The position numbers were made by a program, and so were the translations under genes. A stretch of 64,000 bases of DNA from Colwellia sp. 12G3. GTDB lineage: Bacteria > Pseudomonadota > Gammaproteobacteria > Enterobacterales > Alteromonadaceae. This document shows, one piece after another, positions 61,278-64,000 of the stretch; the stretch's first letter is position 1, and each line of letters opens with the position of its first letter. The notes beneath the pieces were generated by a model, which searched no databases, was not told the DNA's origin, and was given only the letters and a program-made list of their open reading frames with translations. The DNA is taken from contig NZ_PJAQ01000054.1 in the NCBI RefSeq assembly GCF_002836775.1, positions 1-64,000 on the forward strand, written 5' to 3'.

Positions 61278-62357
61278 TTGAATACTATTTATAATACTAA
61301 TATAAGTTCTAAAACAACTTCTAATACAATTAAACAGCTAACGCCATCGACATTTGAACAATGGGATCACTATGTTAAAAGTCATCAGCAGGGTAGCTTT
61401 TTCCACTTAAGTGGCTGGCAGCAGGTGATATCCAAAAGTTTTAACCATGATTGCTATTTTTTGTATATAGAGCTTGAAGGTAATATTGCTGGCGTATTAC
61501 CTTTAGTAGAAGTTAAAAGTAAATTATTTGGTCATGCACTTATCTCAACGCCGTTTTGTGTTTATGGCGGCGCTATTGCTGACTCTCCAGACCTAGTTCG
61601 TCAATTAGAACAAGAAGCTTGTTTGTTAGCAGAAAAACTATCTGTTGACTACTTAGAGCTTCGTTATCAAGAAAAGCAAGACACAAGGTTACTTCTCAAA
61701 CAAGCACACAGTACTTTTGGTTGTGACTTAGCGGAAGATAATGAGCAAGTTTTAGCGTCCATTAAGAAGAAACAACGTGCTGTAATTCGTCATTCCTTTA
61801 AGAATGAGCTTAGTTTTTCACTTGAATCAGGTAAAAAGAACTTACAAGATTTTTACCACTTACTGTCAACAAGTTATCGAAATTTAGGTACGCCAATTTT
61901 TAGTAAAACCTATTTTGAAAATTTACTGGATGTTTTTGGCGATAGTACTGATATAGCGGTCATTAAAAATAAGAATAATCAACTGTCTAGCGCGGTAATG
62001 AATTTTTATTTTAATGAACAAGTAATACCTTATTATGGTGGTGGTAACGACAGCGCTCGTTGTCTTAAAAGTGCTGATTACATGTATTATCAAGTGATGT
62101 GTAGTGCCAGTGAAAAAGGCTATCGTTGGTATGATTTCGGTCGCAGTAAAAATGATAGCGGCCCTTATAAATATAAGAAGAACTGGGGCATGGAGCCTAA
62201 GTCACTTTATTATTATTACCACTTAGTCAATGCGACTGAATTACCTAATCTCAGTCCAAACAACCCAAAGTACAAGCTATTCATTGAATTGTGGCAAAAA
62301 CTACCGTTAAAAGTGAGCCAAATCGTTGGACCATTTTTATCTAAGTTTTTAGGTTGA
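61278..62357 (+). CDS. XrtA-associated FemAB-like acyltransferase (TIGR03019 type)
   Basis: A 359-residue GNAT-fold protein of the FemAB-related family found in PEP-CTERM loci, with FFHLSGWQQVISKSFNHD near 42-59 and YRWYDFGRSKNDSGPYKYKK near 292-311. Such proteins may transfer an amino-acyl or acyl group to the polysaccharide or to cell-wall precursors; no substrate is known. The start appears to be a TTG at 61278 behind GAGAATGG; no in-frame ATG lies near. It follows the deacetylase by 76 bases. Confidence 0.9.
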   Translation: MNTIYNTNISSKTTSNTIKQLTPSTFEQWDHYVKSHQQGSFFHLSGWQQVISKSFNHDCYFLYIELEGNIAGVLPLVEVKSKLFGHALISTPFCVYGGAIADSPDLVRQLEQEACLLAEKLSVDYLELRYQEKQDTRLLLKQAHSTFGCDLAEDNEQVLASIKKKQRAVIRHSFKNELSFSLESGKKNLQDFYHLLSTSYRNLGTPIFSKTYFENLLDVFGDSTDIAVIKNKNNQLSSAVMNFYFNEQVIPYYGGGNDSARCLKSADYMYYQVMCSASEKGYRWYDFGRSKNDSGPYKYKKNWGMEPKSLYYYYHLVNATELPNLSPNNPKYKLFIELWQKLPLKVSQIVGPFLSKFLG

Positions 62358-62438
62358 TTGTGATGCGTAAGTCTCTAAATTTCCACTATTCAGCAAAGCT
62401 AAAACATGACATGACAATAGTGGCGAAGTACTGTTTAA

Positions 62439-62470
62439 CGTCATTCCCGAAATATCTGATCGGGAATCCA
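62439..62470. repeat. Short palindromic repeat of the TCATTCCCG...CGGGAATCCA type
   Basis: TTCCCGA (62444-62450) pairs with TCGGGAA (62460-62466), and the flanks CGTCA and TCCAG match a short dispersed repeat often seen between genes in marine gammaproteobacteria. Here it lies between the FemAB-like and glycosyltransferase genes within an operon. Only one copy was seen in the window. Confidence 0.5.
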
Positions 62471-62496
62471 GTTTCTTTTTGTAAGGGCGGTTACTA

Positions 62497-63729
62497 ATGA
62501 CTAATACTTCCCTCAAAGAACCGTTGTTGTTCTTGTGTCATCGCATTCCGTTTCCGCCAAACAAAGGCGATAAAATTCGCTCTTTTAATATATTAAAAAA
62601 GCTAAGTGAGCAATATGATGTTCACTTAGGTTGTTTTATCGATGATCCATTTGATAAACAATATGTTTCTGGCTTAGATAAATACAGCGCCTCTATTTTT
62701 CATTTAGATCAGCATAAAACCATTGCCAAGATAAAAGGGCTGACTGGCTTTTTAACGAACAAGCCGATCACGCTACCTTATTATTTTGATAAACGTATGC
62801 AGCAGTGGACAAGCCGTACTATTGCTCAGCACAATATATCTAAAGTGTTTGTTTATTCTTCATCTATGGCGCAATACGTTCAAGGTGATGAATACCAATC
62901 ATTAGAACGAGTCATTGACTTTGTTGATGTAGATTCTGACAAATGGCGTCAATATGCATTGAAAAAAAGTGGCATTGCTAAATGGTTCTTTAATCGAGAA
63001 TATAAGCTTTTAGCTCTTGAAGAGAATAAAATTTGTGGCGAGTTTACTCATAGTCTTTTTGTTTCTCCCGATGAAGCTCAACTCTTTCGTGATAAGCAAC
63101 CACAAGAGCAGCAGGGTAAAGTGCACGGTTTACTCAATGGCGTAGATGTAGATTTTTTTAATCCAGAAGCCAGTTTTTCTGAGGAAAGCTTAGTCCCTGA
63201 CGTACCGTTTATCAGTTTTACCGGGGCGATGGATTATTGGGCAAATGTTGATGCGGTATTGTGGTTCGTAGAGCATGTTTGGCCGTTAATATTAGCGAAA
63301 CAACCCGATGCCATTTTTTGTATTGTGGGCGGTAGCCCTAGTAGTGACGTTAAGGCTTTAGTTAAAAATAATAAAAGCATTGTCGTCACTGGGCGAGTGC
63401 ACGATGTCAGACCTTTCATAGAGAAAGCTCAATGTGTTGTCGCACCCTTGCAAATAGCACGAGGTATTCAAAATAAAGTACTCGAAGCTATGTCGCTCAA
63501 TAAAGCGATTGTTGTAACTACGATGGCGATGGAAGGCATTAATGCACAACAATCGGATGGTGTGGTCATTACCGATGATAAAAATATTTACGCGCAGGCA
63601 TGTTTATCTTTTTTCGAAAAACCACCCGAAGCATTATCTAACAGGCAATGGATTTTAGATCATTTTACTTGGCAGCAAACCTTACAGCCACTAGGGAATT
63701 ACTTTTCTCCAAAGGAAGGCCATTCATGA
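62497..63729 (+). CDS. XrtA-associated glycosyltransferase (TIGR03087 type)
   Basis: A 410-residue GT-B fold glycosyltransferase of family 4. The N-terminal domain begins LFLCHRIPFPPNKGDKIRSF near 12-31, the mark of the PEP-CTERM-locus subfamily. The donor-binding half has ISFTGAMDYWANVDAVLWF near 243 and APLQIARGIQNKVLEAM near 318 with the nucleotide-sugar-binding glutamate. It adds a sugar to the exopolysaccharide repeat unit; which sugar is unknown. AAGGGCGG precedes the ATG. Its stop overlaps the exosortase start (ATGA). Confidence 0.93.
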   Translation: MTNTSLKEPLLFLCHRIPFPPNKGDKIRSFNILKKLSEQYDVHLGCFIDDPFDKQYVSGLDKYSASIFHLDQHKTIAKIKGLTGFLTNKPITLPYYFDKRMQQWTSRTIAQHNISKVFVYSSSMAQYVQGDEYQSLERVIDFVDVDSDKWRQYALKKSGIAKWFFNREYKLLALEENKICGEFTHSLFVSPDEAQLFRDKQPQEQQGKVHGLLNGVDVDFFNPEASFSEESLVPDVPFISFTGAMDYWANVDAVLWFVEHVWPLILAKQPDAIFCIVGGSPSSDVKALVKNNKSIVVTGRVHDVRPFIEKAQCVVAPLQIARGIQNKVLEAMSLNKAIVVTTMAMEGINAQQSDGVVITDDKNIYAQACLSFFEKPPEALSNRQWILDHFTWQQTLQPLGNYFSPKEGHS

Positions 63730-64000
63730 AAATAACAGATAATCGCTTTTTGGCGATGTTTTCATTACTCATTTTTGCTTGGGCACTTGTTTATCAAGAT
63801 GCTTTAGTTGCTATGGAAGCAATATGGTCAAGGTCTGATACGTTTGCCCACGGTTACTTTATTTTACCGATTAGTTTATGGCTGTTATGGCGAGATAAAG
63901 CTAATTTAATAGCCAGTACTGTGCAACCGAGCTGGTTGGCTTTACCTTTATTAGCCGGTTCATTATTTGTTGGTTTATTTGCTTATGCGGCCGATATTAA
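63726..64000 (+). CDS. xrtA: Exosortase A, N-terminal part (cut by window end)
   Basis: The first 91 residues of a polytopic membrane protein with hydrophobic segments near 8-24, 40-56 and 71-88 and the early exosortase motif SDTFAHGYFILPISLWLLWRD (in parts, near 37-57). Exosortase cleaves and sorts proteins with a C-terminal PEP-CTERM signal; the catalytic Cys, Arg and His lie beyond the window. Identity as XrtA rests on this motif and on the TIGR03087-type gene overlapping by four bases. Confidence 0.88.
   Translation, partial: MKITDNRFLAMFSLLIFAWALVYQDALVAMEAIWSRSDTFAHGYFILPISLWLLWRDKANLIASTVQPSWLALPLLAGSLFVGLFAYAADI

Overview
This 64-kb window looks like the replication-origin region of the chromosome of a marine, AT-rich gammaproteobacterium of the order Alteromonadales, most likely Colwellia or a close relative. 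The grounds are gene content, gene order and the flavour of the protein sequences; the species is an inference from memory and was not checked by search. About 57 protein genes are called, with one tRNA, one decayed gene, the chromosomal origin, two parS sites and the promoter region of a ribosomal RNA operon whose genes lie off the left edge.

Region 1 (1-9.2 kb): the minus strand of 1-360 carries the P1 and P2 promoters and the BoxA leader of an rRNA operon. Next come yrdA, a DUF1488 gene, aroE, an OmpW-type porin with an FNR-like site, tsaC, purEK, yrdD, smg, dprA and a LysM protein. Region 2 (9.3-24.3 kb): def-fmt-rsmB-trkA runs rightward, then an unusual 983-residue predicted outer-membrane metallopeptidase. 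trkH-yigZ-pepQ and slt run leftward, followed by tusA, a stand-alone signal peptidase I, and a DUF465/DksA-like pair.

Region 3 (24.4-44.2 kb) is the conserved origin block. glyQS, gyrB, recF, dnaN and dnaA run leftward; rpmH, rnpA, yidD, yidC, mnmE, mioC, mnmG, rsmG, parA and parB run rightward. An Escherichia coli-type oriC (DnaA boxes, dense GATC sites, AT-rich unwinding segment) sits between mioC and mnmG, about 6 kb from dnaA. Two perfect parS palindromes lie inside recF. Together these give initiation (DnaA/oriC), the clamp (DnaN), gap repair (RecF), supercoiling (GyrB) and origin segregation (ParA/ParB/parS) in one neighbourhood.

Region 4 (44.2-64 kb): right after parB, where many relatives have the atp operon, the content becomes accessory. 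It holds a decayed outer-membrane protein gene, a 59-residue ORF, tRNA-Arg(CCG), a two-gene RND pump, and then a large exosortase A (XrtA/PEP-CTERM) exopolysaccharide locus. That locus has the PrsK/PrsR two-component system, a leftward export operon (Wza-like lipoprotein, chain-length protein, tyrosine autokinase, outer-membrane protein, ATPase), and a rightward synthesis operon (initiating glycosyltransferase, deacetylase, FemAB-like protein, glycosyltransferase, XrtA cut by the window edge). No PEP-CTERM substrate protein is seen in the window, so the sorted proteins must be encoded elsewhere.
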